A stretch of DNA of 64,000 bases from NCBI GenBank assembly GCA_964451325.1, contig CAYVHO010000016.1, positions 9,079-73,078 on the forward strand, given 5' to 3'. How positions within the stretch are numbered: the stretch's first letter is position 1; each line of letters starts with the position of its first letter. This document shows positions 45,558 through 54,933 of the stretch, one piece after another. A program made the translations under genes and the position numbers. The DNA is from JAADHI01 sp964451325. GTDB taxonomy: Bacteria > Nitrospirota > Nitrospiria > SBBL01 > JAADHI01. The notes beneath the pieces were generated by a model. The model had not been told where the DNA came from and did no database searches. It was given only the letters and a program-made list of their open reading frames with translations.

Positions 45558-46324
45558 TCCGTCAGCTTATTCCGCACCAAGTAGGCGGGATTGTAGACCT
45601 TGTCGGGCAGGGTCTGCGGCGTCATGGCGAGATAATGGACTTCGGTGATCTGTTTTGTTTGGATGCGGTCAATGAGGGTCATCATGACCACTTGTCGGCG
45701 ACCATTCAATTCTCCCATTTTAAAGTGGGCCACCTTGGCGAGTTTCCCAGAGCTCAGGTAGAGATCGGCTTTGAGCGGTCGGTGATCTGATTCGGCTAAA
45801 TAAAGCGTGATGCCTGCATAGGTGACCCCTGTGCGGATGGCCTTTAAATCCAAAACCAGGGACGGGACATCGTCCACCACGGTTCGGCCTCTTATGATCC
45901 CGGCATAATCTTCGCTCCAGGTGAGTGTGGCAATGTCGCCACTGGCGGCTTCACCCAGAAGTTTTTGTGTCGCGGTAATACGGATCGGACGACGCGATCG
46001 CGGCATCACAATCCAGAACTGATCATCCAGCATCAACAATTTTTGTCCCGATTCACTGGGGGAGCGAAACAGCACAAGTGAACGTCGGCCCGGTTTGAGA
46101 AAAACGGAATAGCGGCGTTCTTTTTTCAATTGACCGGATTTGAAGAGACGTATTTCTGTTTCCACACGAAGTTCCGTTCCGCTCAGGCGGAAGGCATCGG
46201 CTTCTTTGAGTAGCGTCGCTACATTAGATTCGGCCATTGCAGTTTGCGAAAATAAAAGCAAGAGCGCTGTGAATAATAGACTGTATTCTGCCAACCGCTT
46301 AGATTTGAAATAAGGTTTAAACAT
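45554..46324 (-). CDS. LolA-like outer membrane lipoprotein-sorting family protein
   Basis: Periplasmic lipid- or lipoprotein-binding fold of 256 residues. The signal peptide ends near AMAESN (about 30). The body shows the half-open barrel pattern of the LolA_like group: RSLVLFRSPSESGQKLLMLD, DQFWIVMPRSRRPIRIT and QKLLGEAASGDIATLTWSEDY. These proteins are commonly encoded with FtsX-like permeases. It overlaps both the permease gene (8 bases) and the barrel gene (4 bases). The true cargo is unknown. Confidence 0.85.
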   Translation of the reverse strand: MFKPYFKSKRLAEYSLLFTALLLLFSQTAMAESNVATLLKEADAFRLSGTELRVETEIRLFKSGQLKKERRYSVFLKPGRRSLVLFRSPSESGQKLLMLDDQFWIVMPRSRRPIRITATQKLLGEAASGDIATLTWSEDYAGIIRGRTVVDDVPSLVLDLKAIRTGVTYAGITLYLAESDHRPLKADLYLSSGKLAKVAHFKMGELNGRRQVVMMTLIDRIQTKQITEVHYLAMTPQTLPDKVYNPAYLVRNKLTE

Positions 46325-47534
46325 GGCTCAAGGCCTCCACGATGGGTTTCTGTGCTGCCTTTCGGCTGGCTAAAAAAGCGGCTACGACACAGAGCAAGAG
46401 TACAAAGACCGCCGTGCTCGCATACAAGTGTGCGTCAACATAAATGACGAGCGGATAACCTTGTGAACGGGCCGGGGGGGGCGGCATTTGCAGACCTGAG
46501 AGGCTGAGACCCAGCGCCGCAGTACTGGCCAAGATCATGGCGAGGCTCACGCCGATGAAGCCGATCATGAGTGCTTCTAAAATAAAATGACGCACGATTT
46601 CACCGGGGTGTGTGCCCATGGCGCGCAGGGTGCCGATTTCCCGTGTCCGCTCGACCACACTCATTGCAATGACGTTGACGACGGCAAAAAACACCATGCC
46701 CAGGATGATGAATCCCAGCAAGCCAAAAATACGGTTGTAAAGACCCCGCACAGAAAAATAGTAGAAGGCCATGTCCAGCCAGGTCTGTATGGCCAACTCA
46801 GGATATTGCGCAGCGATTTTGGCCCCGACGACATCGGTTTGCTCCGTATCAAAGAGATAGACCGAAAGTGTGCTGATTTTGTCCGTCAACAAAAGCGATT
46901 GCGCCGTGCTTAAATCGGTGAGCAGAATGCGTTTGTCCATCTCCGGCACACCCAGGGTAAAAATGCCGTGCACAATGACATCGACAGCATTGAGACTGCC
47001 TTCCACCGTGCTGGATAACAGTGTGAGGCTATCGCCCACCTCCGCATTCATTATTTTCGCCAAACCTTCTCCGATCATCACTTGTGGATCTAGCTCAGCG
47101 GGCGGTTTTGCGCTTAAGCTGGCGCCGTGCACGACTTTAAGAAAAGGCCCTTTGACTTTAAACTCGCCGGGGTCAATCCCGTTGCCCACAAAAATCGATG
47201 TCGTGTCCCCATTACTGATCATGCCGGTAAAAGCGAGTGTCGGTAACACGGCCCGTATCTCCGAATCTTTTAATAGTGCTGAACGGATCCGCCCAAATTG
47301 GCTTAAACCAAAGGCCATCGGTGTTTCTTCCTGCTGATCAAAATAATCGTGATGGGCCAAAATCAAGTGTCCCTTGTCTCGTGCGGCCATTTCGCGTAAC
47401 GAGTCATAGGTGTAAAGTGCGAAGCCGCCACCCATGAGGATGCCGCTACAGCCCATTGCCACAATAAGTATGGCCGCCACGCCGCGCCGCCGATTGCGCA
47501 ATACATTCAAAAAAGCAAACTTGAGCCACTTCAT
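46317..47534 (-). CDS. FtsX/MacB-type ABC transporter permease (LolE-like)
   Basis: The 405 residues have an N-terminal membrane helix (about 15-40, ILIVAMGCSGILMGGGFAL), a large periplasmic domain (about 45-260) and three C-terminal helices with VVNVIAMSVVERTREIGTLR, the conserved motif of type VII permeases. Such permeases do not move solute across the inner membrane but drive periplasmic extraction or delivery. Overlaps the ATPase gene by four bases. Confidence 0.92.
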   Translation of the reverse strand: MKWLKFAFLNVLRNRRRGVAAILIVAMGCSGILMGGGFALYTYDSLREMAARDKGHLILAHHDYFDQQEETPMAFGLSQFGRIRSALLKDSEIRAVLPTLAFTGMISNGDTTSIFVGNGIDPGEFKVKGPFLKVVHGASLSAKPPAELDPQVMIGEGLAKIMNAEVGDSLTLLSSTVEGSLNAVDVIVHGIFTLGVPEMDKRILLTDLSTAQSLLLTDKISTLSVYLFDTEQTDVVGAKIAAQYPELAIQTWLDMAFYYFSVRGLYNRIFGLLGFIILGMVFFAVVNVIAMSVVERTREIGTLRAMGTHPGEIVRHFILEALMIGFIGVSLAMILASTAALGLSLSGLQMPPPPARSQGYPLVIYVDAHLYASTAVFVLLLCVVAAFLASRKAAQKPIVEALSHV

Positions 47535-48202
47535 TTCAGCCTCCCGTCAACTAAGCGAAGCACACGATCGCAACGCGCCGCCATACGTTCGTCATGTGTG
47601 GCAATAAGAAAAGTACAGCGCGATGCTTTCGCCATTGCATGCATCAAATCAATGATTTGAGCTGCGGTCTCGCCATCGAGATTTGCCGTGGGTTCGTCGG
47701 CAATTACAAGTTGGGGTGATTTAACCAAGGCACGGGCGACCGCGACTCGCTGCCGTTGCCCCCCGGACAATTGATCGGGCCGGTGACGGCGAAAGGCAAG
47801 CAGGCCGACCTGTTCCAGCATCATGTCTACGGTGGTCAAACGCTGTTTTGACGGCATCCCTGTGAGCAACAAGGGGTAGGCGACGTTTTCGGCGACGTTC
47901 ATGACCGGCACTAAGTTGAAACCCTGAAAGATAAACCCGATGTGTTCGCGCCGCAATTCGGTCAAACGTCGCTGAGACAAATGCTTCACCCGCTCGCCCA
48001 TCAAGACGTAAGCACCGGTGTCGGCAGAATCCACGAGTCCGCATAGATTCAAGAGCGTACTTTTTCCGCTACCGGAAGGACCCTGCAAAGCGGTGAATTC
48101 ACCGGGTTTCATCTTAAAATCGATCGACTTCAGGGCAGGAATCGCAGTACCGCCCAGGCTGTAGCTTTTGCTGATCGCTTGCATACCAATAATGTATTTC
48201 AT
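47531..48202 (-). CDS. LolD-like ABC transporter ATPase
   Basis: From ATG 48202 (AGAGGA upstream) it has 223 residues. Walker A GPSGSGKST, Q-loop in IFQGFNLVPVMNV, signature LSGGQRQRVAVARAL, Walker B VIADEPTANLD and the H-loop in LIATHDERMA. It pairs with the FtsX-type permease. The in-frame extension upstream overlaps the barrel gene and is unlikely. Confidence 0.93.
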   Translation of the reverse strand: MKYIIGMQAISKSYSLGGTAIPALKSIDFKMKPGEFTALQGPSGSGKSTLLNLCGLVDSADTGAYVLMGERVKHLSQRRLTELRREHIGFIFQGFNLVPVMNVAENVAYPLLLTGMPSKQRLTTVDMMLEQVGLLAFRRHRPDQLSGGQRQRVAVARALVKSPQLVIADEPTANLDGETAAQIIDLMHAMAKASRCTFLIATHDERMAARCDRVLRLVDGRLK

Positions 48203-48209
48203 AAATCCT

Positions 48210-48764
48210 CTAAAAGCGGATGCGAAGACCGACACTGAGTGCATTCACCCGGCGCGTGGGAGTATCAAAAATAAGATCACCGCGATAGACGATAAAGGGA
48301 AGGACGCCGTTTTTAAATCGAGGTTCCCAGCCCAGCTTGCTGCGAATGCCAAAAGGATTGCCGCTATTATCCCCCATGCCGATATAACCGAGGGTCCCGA
48401 TGGACATGAGAAAACCGCTCTCCCTAATCTGTTCAATTACCAGTCCGACTGCTGTGTAGCGAATATCAGGGCCATTATTCTCCAGGCCATATAAATCCAA
48501 GTAACTGATTTCAAGCCCGTAACTCTGGCGTTTATTGGCGCTCAACATCAATCGCAAGCCGGCCTGATAACCGAAGCCGGCTCCCCCGGTTCCGTTGCTC
48601 TTGCTATAGCTGATCCCGGTAAAAGGGCGGATAAAAACATTTTGCTCTGCCCAAGCAGTGGGACTTGTGAGGAGACCCACAATAAGACACACCAGGCTCA
48701 GCACAAGAAATCTGAATCTGCCTTTGGCACGAGTTTCATGTCGGCGTTTTATATTTCTAGTCAT
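48210..48764 (-). CDS. Small outer-membrane beta-barrel protein
   Basis: The 184 residues have a signal peptide (cleavage near AWAEQN, about 38-40) and about eight amphipathic strands (GFGYQAGLRLMLSANKRQSY, SYGLEISYLDLYG), ending in VNALSVGLRIRF with the C-terminal Phe that marks BAM substrates. The size suits an eight-stranded OmpA/OmpW-like barrel; the family is not identified. It overlaps the TPR-type gene by four bases. Confidence 0.7.
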   Translation of the reverse strand: MTRNIKRRHETRAKGRFRFLVLSLVCLIVGLLTSPTAWAEQNVFIRPFTGISYSKSNGTGGAGFGYQAGLRLMLSANKRQSYGLEISYLDLYGLENNGPDIRYTAVGLVIEQIRESGFLMSIGTLGYIGMGDNSGNPFGIRSKLGWEPRFKNGVLPFIVYRGDLIFDTPTRRVNALSVGLRIRF

Positions 48765-49414
48765 TCTTCCAGTCCTTTCAGTTGTTGCGCGGCTTGTTCA
48801 CGAAAACGGCCCTCCGGCAATATCAACAAGGATTTTTCTAAATAACCCCGCTCGAGTGCAGTATTTTTTTCACGCCTGGCAATTTCAGCGGCCCGGAAAT
48901 AAAGCCGTCCTTTCACGATGGGCACCGATGCTTCAAATGCCTTTGTTTGCAAGGTTTCCGCCAACACATCCTTGGCAGCTTGAAGTCGATTTAGGAAACC
49001 GGGGACTTGCAGAAAGGTACTCACAGCCACAAGCCGGGTCTCGGTGCTGACGATTGAACCTCGCAGTGCGGCTGTATCGTGCTCCGGCTCCAACATCAAA
49101 AGTGCTTTGTCGATCATCCCTAGCCCTTTTTCGACATTCTGCAAACGAGTCCAGGGCATCCAGGCATCACGTGCCTTCAAGGTGTAACTGCTTCCGAGGT
49201 AGGCCAGGTAAAGCGGGTGGGCCGGGTCTCCTTGCACAAGGGCCTCAAATTGTTTGATGGCCGTCCCCGTCTCGTTTTTGTCTCCGGCCAGACTGGCTTC
49301 AAAGACGCTTTGAGCCTCGGTGAATATGGGGACCTCATTGCCAGCGAAGCCGAGGGGCGAAAATCCAAAAATCAAAAACACAAGCGGAGCAATAAAAAGT
49401 ATGCGATACATCAT
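48761..49414 (-). CDS. Periplasmic TPR-like protein
   Basis: The 217 residues have a signal peptide (about 1-25, ending FAGNE) and alpha-helical tetratricopeptide-like repeats (AIKQFEALVQGDPAHPLYLAY, MIDKALLMLEP, YLEKSLLILPEGRFREQA). First gene of the operon. A scaffold role for the transporter is plausible but not shown. ATGs at 49414 and 49411 are both possible starts. Confidence 0.7.
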   Translation of the reverse strand: MMYRILFIAPLVFLIFGFSPLGFAGNEVPIFTEAQSVFEASLAGDKNETGTAIKQFEALVQGDPAHPLYLAYLGSSYTLKARDAWMPWTRLQNVEKGLGMIDKALLMLEPEHDTAALRGSIVSTETRLVAVSTFLQVPGFLNRLQAAKDVLAETLQTKAFEASVPIVKGRLYFRAAEIARREKNTALERGYLEKSLLILPEGRFREQAAQQLKGLEE

Positions 49415-49738
49415 TTTGCCTCATTTTAAAGTGGACGGATCGCTTCTAGCGCACCGTCTTGGTTTTGAGCTATTTTTCGGTTCAAACATGGCTTCACGAT
49501 AGCCCAATTCCGGAGGGATCTCAGGTCTTTGAGATATGTGGTCTATTGATGAGATGAATTGCAAATAGGGGGTCTAAATGGAGATGCCTTAGATAAAATG
49601 ATCCAGCGTCTGGTGTCCTTCTATCACAAAGGGTACTCCGAGGATCTTCCTTCGTTTCAGAAAGCTTAAAGACCCATTAGAGTCATCTTTTTTCCTCCAC
49701 CATTAAAAACAATCGTTATTTAACTTGCATACATTGTC

Positions 49739-49775
49739 TTGACATTAGATAAAATTTGGGATAATATTCCCAAAT
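49739..49775 (+). promoter_or_regulatory. Promoter of the glycan operon with embedded palindromic operator
   Basis: TTGACA (49739-49744), 17 bases, then TAATAT (49762-49767). ATTTGGGA (49754-49761) and TCCCAAAT (49768-49775) are perfect 8-base arms placed exactly on both sides of the -10 box. The same core, TTGGGA-N6-TCCCAA, occurs at the DUF6502 promoter (59268-59285). Confidence 0.75.
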
Positions 49776-49845
49776 AAATAAGACAGCACGTTGATCTCTC
49801 TGAGAGAACGCTGGCATGTCTAAGACCAAAAACTTCAATACGGTC

Positions 49846-49864
49846 GTCGGGACTTCTTCCCGAC
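49846..49864 (+). promoter_or_regulatory. Leader hairpin before the first glycosyltransferase gene
   Basis: GTCGGG (49846-49851) pairs with CCCGAC (49859-49864) around a 7-base loop, just before the GGAGGA ribosome site. A smaller stem (TCTCT/AGAGA) lies near 49796-49808. They could modulate translation; no known riboswitch class is recognised. Confidence 0.4.
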
Positions 49865-49879
49865 AACACGGAGGAACAG

Positions 49880-51175
49880 ATGCGAATCTTTTATTATTCC
49901 CATGACACCTATGGCTTAGGACATATTCAACGGACTTTGGCCATTGCCCGGCAAGTGGCACTGGATTGTCCGGAGGCGACACAGCTTCTGGTGACCGGCT
50001 CACCGCAATCCCATTCATTTGAATTGCCCGACCGACTGGATATCATCAAACTGCCCAGCATCACCAAGTCTCCGGAAGGTGGCTATTGCTCGCGTACTCT
50101 TCAGCTCCCTTTTAAAACCCTTAAAGCCCTTCGTGAAATCCTTATTTTAGAAGCCATTCGGCATTTTAAGCCGGATATCGTACTGGTGGATAAAGCCCCC
50201 GCTGGGGTCAAAGGAGAAATGCGCCCCGCACTGTCTTTTTTAAAAAAGGAGCGGCCCGAAACAAAACTGGTGCTCGGTATGCGTGACATTGAGGATGATG
50301 CGGAAAAGGTTTGCGAAGCCTGGAAACAACAGGGGCTCTATCGTTTAATGGACGAAACCTACGATGCAATCCTGCTTTACGGTAATCGCTCAATCTATGA
50401 CCCGGTTAAAGCCTATCGTCTCTCCGCCAGAACGGAAAATAAAATCATTTCCTGCGGATATATCGGCAGAGAAAAGGTTGCAAAATCGCCCGAAACAATT
50501 CGAGAAGCACTCAAAATGAAAACAGATCGCCTTGTACTGGTGACCGCCGGCGGCGGCGAAGATGGTTTTCAGCTCATGCATACCTATTTAAAGATGCTTG
50601 TCGGTCGCTGTCATACAAATCATCCGGGTTTTGATTCCCTGCTTGTGCTCGGCCCGCTTATGGCCGCTTCAGAACGAAAACAGCTTCACGCCTACCGCCA
50701 GAAAGGCCTTCCCCTCTCCATGCTCGATTTTTCCTCGGACTTATACAGCTATATGAATACAGCGGATCTCGTTGTTTCAATGGGGGGATACAATTCGTTC
50801 TGCGAAATCATGTCTTTGAAAAAGCAGGCCATCATCGTGCCAAGGGTCAAACCCCGTATCGAACAGTTGATTCGCGCGGAATGTTTTTCAGCGCGCGGAT
50901 TGGTGCAAATGCTCCACCCTAAACATTTAAAGCCGGAAAGCCTGTTCAATGAAATTAAGAAGGGCTTTGAGTCTCGCAATCCGGTTTCTCCCCCCGCAGC
51001 AGGGTTAACGATGGACGGTGCCATGAAAGCAAGTCAGGCATTGCTCAATCTCCTCAGGCACGGAAAACCGCCTCTCCCCTCTCTTCGGTCTCAAGAGAGA
51101 TTAAAGCAGGAAAGAGCGAAACAAGATTCTTCCACACTTGACAGCACAACGAAAGGCCTGTGTGCCAATGCATAG
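49880..51175 (+). CDS. Glycosyltransferase, MurG-like GT-B fold
   Basis: First gene of the glycan operon, 431 residues. YYSHDTYGLGHIQRTLAIAR at the N-terminus matches the acceptor-side glycine loop of GT28/MurG-like enzymes, and the C-terminal DLVVSMGGYNSFCEIMSLKK matches their donor-nucleotide site. VTAGGGEDGFQLM (about 215) marks the second Rossmann half. Acceptor and sugar are unknown. The last ~40 residues are basic and unlike the family core. GGAGGAAC precedes the ATG. Confidence 0.85.
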   Translation: MRIFYYSHDTYGLGHIQRTLAIARQVALDCPEATQLLVTGSPQSHSFELPDRLDIIKLPSITKSPEGGYCSRTLQLPFKTLKALREILILEAIRHFKPDIVLVDKAPAGVKGEMRPALSFLKKERPETKLVLGMRDIEDDAEKVCEAWKQQGLYRLMDETYDAILLYGNRSIYDPVKAYRLSARTENKIISCGYIGREKVAKSPETIREALKMKTDRLVLVTAGGGEDGFQLMHTYLKMLVGRCHTNHPGFDSLLVLGPLMAASERKQLHAYRQKGLPLSMLDFSSDLYSYMNTADLVVSMGGYNSFCEIMSLKKQAIIVPRVKPRIEQLIRAECFSARGLVQMLHPKHLKPESLFNEIKKGFESRNPVSPPAAGLTMDGAMKASQALLNLLRHGKPPLPSLRSQERLKQERAKQDSSTLDSTTKGLCANA

Positions 51176-52592
51176 TCCGTGTCAGAACGCAGGATCTCAG
51201 CATGATCGTCTGAACGAAGGATTGGCATTAAGGGATGGGGAAATGCCTCAGTTAAGCACGATATTAAATCCTCAAAAAATGCTGAATATTTTCAGAAAGA
51301 CTTTGCGTCCTACCGGAGAGGGCCATTATCACATTTATGAAATTATCGACTGCAAAGTGGAGCGATTCAGATACCGAAAAGGAGATCGTATTATCCTGCA
51401 ATACCAGCTCACGCTTTACGATCAACTGACACAACACAGCAAAAATTTATGGGTGACAGGCATAAGCCGAAACAAGCTCAAGTCGGTGCGCAAACGTTAC
51501 AATCGTATCACCCGTTCAGATGCATGGTGGAATACCTACCTTTCCTCACTCATTTTTGAACCCGTTTTATATCTGCCGGATCTCAAACTGCTGCTCCAGA
51601 CTTATCCGCAGGATTACCATCTTCCCACTTTGCCCCTCTTGTTGAATGATCGTTTGAAAATGTGTGAAAGCTTGATCCTGAATCAATTGGAAGAAGGCTG
51701 GCAAATCATGGAGAGCAAACTGGAACTCATTCGATACCGCCCACTTCAAGCCGCGACATTTCGCTGTGCGTTTGAAACAAAGCCGCTTCATAAAAAAGAA
51801 CCGCTCAAGAAAAATTTTTATTTCAAGCTGTTTAAAGGGAATGAAGGCCTATCTGCTTTTGAAGACCTCCTTCAATTCAAGCAGGTTTTTCCGCTAAGAA
51901 AAAAAGGCATTCATGTACTCAATGCTCTGAGCTATTCCAGTCAACTCAAGACCCTCGTCCTCGAAGAAGCGCCTGGCATTCCCTTGAGTGCCTTTATTTT
52001 AAACGGGCTTTCTATTGAATATACCTTGGCAAAAACGGCCGAAGCCCTTGCTGAATTTCATCTGAGTTCTTGTTCATTTCTTAAGAAACAATCGAGAGAA
52101 GAACGCTTTTATTTACTCGAAAAAGCAATTCGCTTTATTCAGGATATTTGTCCGGAACACCAGGAAAAATTGCATCAGATTTCATTTCAGATTCAAACTC
52201 GATTGGAAAAGGTCACGCTTTGTCCGACACATTTAGATTTTAAACCAGAACACGTCTTTATTGACGGCCTACGTGTGACTTTCATTGATCTGGATGCTGC
52301 TGCGATGAGCGATCCTGTTTATGATCTTGCGTCGCTCATCGCACGTATCGCCTTTCTTTCAGAATCCGGACAGATTCCCCAGACAATCACGAACAGGGCA
52401 GTACGGGTTCTCAAAACGCGTTATTTTTCTCAAGTGCCGCGTTCATGGAAAGAAAGACTCATCCCAAATTACTGTTGTGCGTCTCTGAAAATCGCCTGTT
52501 ACCTCCTTCAACATCAGGAAACAGAAGCCAAGACGCGTGTTGCTCAAATTCTGAACAAATGTGTCCAGCAATTATCCCAAAAGGAAAGGTAA
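51168..52592 (+). CDS. Aminoglycoside-phosphotransferase/kinase-fold protein (first of two)
   Basis: Predicted small-molecule kinase fold of 474 residues, with start ATG 51168 overlapping the preceding gene by eight bases; ATG 51243 with GGGATGGGGA upstream is a possible alternative. The catalytic loop is recognisable as THLDFKPEHVFIDG, where the usual Asn of HxDxxxxN is His, and the metal-binding segment as VTFIDLDAAAMSDPVYDLASL. The N-lobe is weakly conserved. It may phosphorylate a sugar or lipid-linked intermediate for the glycosyltransferases. The altered loop leaves activity in doubt. Confidence 0.65.
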   Translation: MHSPCQNAGSQHDRLNEGLALRDGEMPQLSTILNPQKMLNIFRKTLRPTGEGHYHIYEIIDCKVERFRYRKGDRIILQYQLTLYDQLTQHSKNLWVTGISRNKLKSVRKRYNRITRSDAWWNTYLSSLIFEPVLYLPDLKLLLQTYPQDYHLPTLPLLLNDRLKMCESLILNQLEEGWQIMESKLELIRYRPLQAATFRCAFETKPLHKKEPLKKNFYFKLFKGNEGLSAFEDLLQFKQVFPLRKKGIHVLNALSYSSQLKTLVLEEAPGIPLSAFILNGLSIEYTLAKTAEALAEFHLSSCSFLKKQSREERFYLLEKAIRFIQDICPEHQEKLHQISFQIQTRLEKVTLCPTHLDFKPEHVFIDGLRVTFIDLDAAAMSDPVYDLASLIARIAFLSESGQIPQTITNRAVRVLKTRYFSQVPRSWKERLIPNYCCASLKIACYLLQHQETEAKTRVAQILNKCVQQLSQKER

Positions 52593-52597
52593 AATCC

Positions 52598-53854
52598 ATG
52601 AAAATTTTATACATCTGTGCTGATTTTGGCATTCCCGTATTGGGCACAAAAGGGGCCTCTGTGCATGTACGGGAAATGATTTCGGCCCTCAATCGTGCAG
52701 GACATTCTGTTGTGCTTGCAGCGCCAAAACTTCAAAAAGTGCTCTGGGAAAAACCGGAAGAAATTGCAGGCCGGCTCCTGCACCTGCCACCGGCCGCCGT
52801 AAGTCGTGAGACCATGAAATGCCTGATGGAATTTGAAGACATGCTGGGAGAGACAAGCCCGCTGCCGGGACAAATCCGCCGAATGCTCTACAACAAAGAA
52901 ATGTCCCACCAATTACTCCGTCATTTTACGAGCCATCCACCCGATTTTATTTACGAGCGCGCCGCGCTCTTTTCCACCGTCGGTGTCACGGTCGCGGAAG
53001 CCTTAGGCAAACCCCTGATTTTGGAATTAAATGCCCCCCTGGCCGATGAGCAGTCATTGTACCGGGGGGCATCTTTAACTACCTTGGCGAAAAAAACAGA
53101 ACAATTTGTTTTAAGCCACAGCGAGGCCGTGCTGACCGTTTCCGAGCTACTCAAAAATTACGCCGTCTCTACGGGTGCGAAGCCTACCGCAGTTCATGTC
53201 TCTCCAAACGGCGTCAATATCCAAAATTTTCAAACAAAAACCGCGACAAAAGAAACAAAGTCCGCCTGGGAATTGGGCACGGGCCCCGTCATCGGTTTTG
53301 TGGGGGGACTTCGGCCCTGGCATGGCGTGATGGCCCTGCCCGAACTTGCAGAACAGCTCCATAAAAAACATGCAAACATCAAGATTGTGATTGTCGGTGA
53401 GGGGCCGCTTCGCAGCCGCTTGAAGTATGAATTTTCGGCGCGAAGGCTTTCTGAGAATGTGCTGTTTACGGGAGCAGTTTCCCATGAAAAAGTGGCTGCC
53501 CTGATCCCGACATTCGACATTGCCGTCGCACCTTATGAAAAATTGAATCATGATTTTTATTTTTCACCTTTGAAACTTTTTGAATACATGGCCTGCGGCG
53601 TAGCGGTCGTGGCTGCAAAAGCCGGGCAAATTGGAGAAATCATCAAACATGGCAGAACAGGACTGCTCTATCCCCCCGGTGAAACACCAACCTTCATCGC
53701 ACACTGTGAACAGCTTCTTGCAGAACCCCATTTAAGAAAAGAAATCGCCCAAGCGGCGGCAAAAGAAGTGCGCTCAAACTACACCTGGGATCACAACGCA
53801 TCCCGTGTCCTTTCAATTTTCAGACAACTCAAGGAAGAAGGGAGATTCTCATGA
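52598..53854 (+). CDS. Glycosyltransferase family 4 protein
   Basis: From ATG 52598 (AAAGGAAAGG upstream) it has 418 residues; upstream in-frame codons lie within the preceding gene. GT-B features: GTKGASVHVREMISALNRAGH at the N-terminus, VSPNGVNIQNF at the linker, GFVGGLRPWHGV, and the retaining GT4 donor site FSPLKLFEYMACGVAVVAAKAG (Glu of the EX7E type in LFEYMACG). Cytosolic or membrane-peripheral assembly of a polysaccharide is expected. Four-base overlap with the next gene. Confidence 0.9.
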   Translation: MKILYICADFGIPVLGTKGASVHVREMISALNRAGHSVVLAAPKLQKVLWEKPEEIAGRLLHLPPAAVSRETMKCLMEFEDMLGETSPLPGQIRRMLYNKEMSHQLLRHFTSHPPDFIYERAALFSTVGVTVAEALGKPLILELNAPLADEQSLYRGASLTTLAKKTEQFVLSHSEAVLTVSELLKNYAVSTGAKPTAVHVSPNGVNIQNFQTKTATKETKSAWELGTGPVIGFVGGLRPWHGVMALPELAEQLHKKHANIKIVIVGEGPLRSRLKYEFSARRLSENVLFTGAVSHEKVAALIPTFDIAVAPYEKLNHDFYFSPLKLFEYMACGVAVVAAKAGQIGEIIKHGRTGLLYPPGETPTFIAHCEQLLAEPHLRKEIAQAAAKEVRSNYTWDHNASRVLSIFRQLKEEGRFS

Positions 53855-54933
53855 AAAAAAACAGACCAAGACGCATCGCCTATGTGCTGAAGGTCTTCCC
53901 TAAACGCTCGGAAACCTTTGTGGCGCGGGAAATTGCAGAGATCAAAAAACGCGGGATTTCGGTTTGTATTCTCTCCCTGAACCGTCCGGATGAACTTGTG
54001 TTGCAGGACATCGTAGAAAAAGCCCATTTGGAAAAAGAAATCGTCTACGGGAGCGCACATTTTTCCGAAGCACTCGCAAATTTCAAACCGGATTTAATCC
54101 ATGCCCACTTTGCCACCGAAGCGACGGCTGCGGCCATGCCTTTGGCGCTACAGTACAAATGCCCGCTCACTTTTACGGCGCACGGCTACGATATCTACCG
54201 TCGTCCGCCCGCCGATTTTAATCAACGTGCGGCAAAAGCTGCGGCGGTCATCACCGTTTCCGAGGCCAATCGCGCCTATATCACCCAAATATTTAATGTG
54301 CCAGATGAAAAAATCAGGACAATTTCTTCGGGGATCGATACCCATTTATTTCGGCCCGATAAAAAGCCAAACCCTCTGCCTTTGATCGTCTGTGTCGCAA
54401 GACTCGTCCCGGTTAAAAATCTCTCACTGCTCTTGTCCGCCTGCATGATTTTGAAAACACAGGGCATTGTTTTTCAATGTGTCATTGTCGGCGAAGGCCG
54501 CAGCCGCGAAGACCTTGAAACAATGCAAAAACAACTGCAATTGGAAAAGACGGTTGTTTTTACCGGCGCGGCAGACAGCGCTCAAGTGCTGGCCTGGTGG
54601 CAACGGGCCGATGTTGCAGTCTTGAGCAGCACGAGCGAAGGCATGCCCGTGAGTCTTTTGGAGGCTGCGGCCTGCGCTGTGCCCATTGTGGCGACCGCTG
54701 TTGGCGGCATTCCGGAGTTGGTAGAGACGGGCGAAACGGGATACCTGGTGCCTCCGGGGGAGGCATCCTTGCTGGCGATTTGTATCAAATCGCTCTTGCT
54801 CAATCCGGAAAAGGCTCATCGAATGGGCAATGCGGCCCGCAAAAAAATAGAGCAGCGTTTCTCCATCGCACATCAAGGGGATCAATTGCTCGCATTATGG
54901 ACAGAGCTGATCAATAAGGAGGTTTGTGCATGA
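53851..54933 (+). CDS. Glycosyltransferase family 4 protein (colanic-acid WcaL-like)
   Basis: The 360 residues begin IAYVLKVFPKRSETFVAREI, the acceptor-domain start typical of WcaL-type GT4 enzymes. FTAHGYDIYR, VITVSEANRAYI, ISSGIDTHLFRP and the C-terminal donor motif SSTSEGMPVSLLEAAACAVP follow. Retaining mechanism inferred from the family. Coupled to both neighbours (ATGA overlap with the upstream gene). Confidence 0.92.
   Translation: MKKNRPRRIAYVLKVFPKRSETFVAREIAEIKKRGISVCILSLNRPDELVLQDIVEKAHLEKEIVYGSAHFSEALANFKPDLIHAHFATEATAAAMPLALQYKCPLTFTAHGYDIYRRPPADFNQRAAKAAAVITVSEANRAYITQIFNVPDEKIRTISSGIDTHLFRPDKKPNPLPLIVCVARLVPVKNLSLLLSACMILKTQGIVFQCVIVGEGRSREDLETMQKQLQLEKTVVFTGAADSAQVLAWWQRADVAVLSSTSEGMPVSLLEAAACAVPIVATAVGGIPELVETGETGYLVPPGEASLLAICIKSLLLNPEKAHRMGNAARKKIEQRFSIAHQGDQLLALWTELINKEVCA

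Larger units (their letters stand above)
49415..49879. other. 465-bp divergent regulatory region before the glycan operon
   Basis: It separates two divergent operons and contains the glycan-operon promoter with its palindrome (49739-49775) and a ~105-base leader with two hairpins. A 23-codon frame (49598-49669, MIQRLVSFYHKG start) has coding-like character but no support. Nothing else is recognised. Confidence 0.5.

Noticed and set aside
49598..49669. Small protein of 23 residues in the divergent region
   Set aside because: No ribosome site, no family, and the coding look may be chance or a remnant.
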